From Prorocentrum cordatum (Eukaryota > Sar > Dinophyceae > Prorocentrales > Prorocentraceae), in the NCBI GenBank assembly GCA_963575745.1, contig CAUYUJ010019949.1, forward strand, positions 248,001 through 312,000: 64,000 nucleotides of DNA, in the 5' to 3' direction. The position numbers and the translations under genes were made by a program. The notes beneath the pieces were generated by a model that searched no databases, had not been told where the DNA came from, and was given only the letters and a program-made list of their open reading frames with translations. Below are positions 62,886 to 64,000 of this stretch, piece after piece. Each line of letters opens with the position of its first letter. Positions within the stretch are counted from its first letter, which is position 1.

Positions 62886-64000
62886 GTGGGCAACAGAAAA
62901 GACTCCACGCGCGAAGACCTGCCCAGGAATGGCAACTGCGCGCTCGACGTCCGCGTCACCAGGATTGACGCCAACTCGGACTTGGGCGACCTGGACACTT
63001 TCCAGTTGCGCAATGCGCTGGAGCTTCCAGAGGGTAAGGAACTCTACCTACTGGAGTGGCCCTCCAAGTACAAAGTGGCATCCAGGACCCAGGAGGGAGA
63101 CAAAGAAGGCAAATATCTTTACATTTCTGTCACCGGCCCCACAGTCGACAAAATTGCTGACGTCGCGATCTGGTGGCCCCCCTCCCTGGGCGGTGCCATT
63201 CACCCAAGAGACGCCTAAGTGCTCGGCCTCAGCCCGGCCACCAGGTACCCTTCCGACAGATGCAAAGTGCTGTATAACAGTGGAAAGTCGGGGGCCATTC
63301 CTCGAAGATGAAACCAAGGCGAAGCGCCCCCCAAACGACGATGTTCCCTGGTACCGAGTCGACGAGGCCCCCTCCGACATCCAAATCTGGCGCCAGTGTT
63401 GGGCTCTCGACCAGATCTACTACCTCCGGCAGAATGCTGCGGATCTGTTCGCACGCGCACTGTCCCCCCTGACTTTCCTCTTAGCCTTCTTGCATGCCCC
63501 CCGGGCCGACCGACTTGCGGCCAACGACCTGCGGCGTGCCAGCACAGTAGGCTCGAACCTGAGGGCCAGGGCCGCCGTCGCCCTGGACTGCGACGTCCCC
63601 GACGCTGACCTCACTCAGGCTGTCCGAGGCGGCCTTCTGCAGCAGGTGCCGCCGCTTCCCCTGGGTTTGACGGCTTTCTCTGACGATGAGATCTCGGACG
63701 CGACGGGGTCGGTCTTCCAGAGGGTGCGCACCACGCCCAGTCTGGCGACCTTCCGCGAAAGGGTGGACAAACACAAGCCAAACAACGACGCGATCAGGGC
63801 CCTTCAGGCCACCTTGCATCACCGCGCCGTACTGGTGCACGGGCCCCCCGGGACAGGCAAGACCACCTTTTCCGTCGCCTGCCTGGACATGTGGTCCGGG
63901 ACAAGCAGTCGCGTTGGCAGCCGGTTCGAACACGGCGGTAGACCAGCCCGCCCTGGCAATGTTTCAAGCGCATCAGCAGCGTCGTCTCGATCCCGACACG
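62886..64000 (+). pseudogene. UPF1-like SF1 helicase, frameshifted, cut by window end
   Basis: Three reading frames join to give one protein. 62886-about 63190 includes ELYLLEWPSKYKVASRTQEG and SVTGPTVDKIADVAIWWPPS. About 63195-63900 reads ETPKCSASARPPG onward to DIQIWRQCWALDQIYYLRQN, NDAIRALQATLHHRAVLVHG and GPPGTGKTTFSVACLDMW (Walker A). From about 63908 the third frame gives VALAAGSNTAVDQPALAMFQ, which is motif Ia of UPF1-type helicases. The order and wording (NDAIRAL, PPGTGKT, NTAVDQ) identify SF1 UPF1-like ATPases that unwind RNA or DNA. Each shift equals one extra base (or two lost), so this copy appears inactive, barring assembly errors. The C-terminal motifs lie beyond the window. Confidence 0.7.

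Noticed and set aside
1-64000. tRNA, rRNA, CRISPR arrays, and the dinoflagellate spliced leader
   Set aside because: No convincing cloverleaf, rRNA core or spaced identical repeats with unique spacers was seen, and the spliced-leader sequence was not found by eye. A covariance-model search would be needed to exclude small RNAs.

Overview
The window looks like nuclear DNA of a dinoflagellate. This is inferred from several signs together: very GC-rich sequence with long homopolymers and purine/pyrimidine tracts, low gene density, genes cut into many small exons with both GT-AG and apparent GC-AG introns, a dinoflagellate-style split cytosine methyltransferase, and retroelement families rich in tyrosine-recombinase and LINE types. 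The species cannot be fixed from sequence alone. Almost every supported coding feature lies on the + strand. One 100-N scaffold gap lies at 34181-34280.

Layout. 1-8.7 kb: no gene; two old, diverged minisatellite blocks (about 3.6-5.0 and 5.96-7.3 kb) with a roughly 87-90 bp period. 8.7-18.4 kb: an almost complete tyrosine-recombinase retrotransposon (DIRS/Ngaro type) with a Gag-like ORF, an RT-RNase H ORF, an overlapping tyrosine recombinase ORF and split direct repeats in the order A1...B1-A2...B2. A young 90-bp array of the same minisatellite family sits between A2 and B2. 18.4-19.9 kb: a nearly homogeneous 77-bp tandem array starting about 90 bp beyond B2. 19.9-30.3 kb: degenerate DNA with a few broken reading frames and a diverged tandem duplication. 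30.3-31.4 kb: a LINE fragment. 31.8-34.2 kb: low-complexity tracts.

34.3-41.4 kb: candidate exons of unidentified genes and a Gly-Tyr repeat protein with a frameshift. 41.4-47.7 kb: a split gene for a C5 DNA methyltransferase-like protein preceded by a RanBP2-type zinc finger. One of its introns carries a near-perfect 236-bp palindrome at a purine-to-pyrimidine switch. 49.3-58.4 kb: a gene of about twelve exons for an unidentified protein, with several exon junctions in matching phase and a clear stop. 58.9-60.0 kb: CT microsatellites, then an array of about six 155-bp units, each with a GC-rich palindrome. 60.3-61.85 kb: a second LINE fragment (zinc finger plus RNase H). 62-64 kb: a frameshifted UPF1-like SF1 helicase that runs off the window.

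The recurring theme is tandem or dispersed DNA whose unit can fold into hairpins. It occurs inside the retrotransposon, beside it, in introns and near gene ends. All exon limits were drawn by eye from frame, splice dinucleotides and phase, without transcript evidence.
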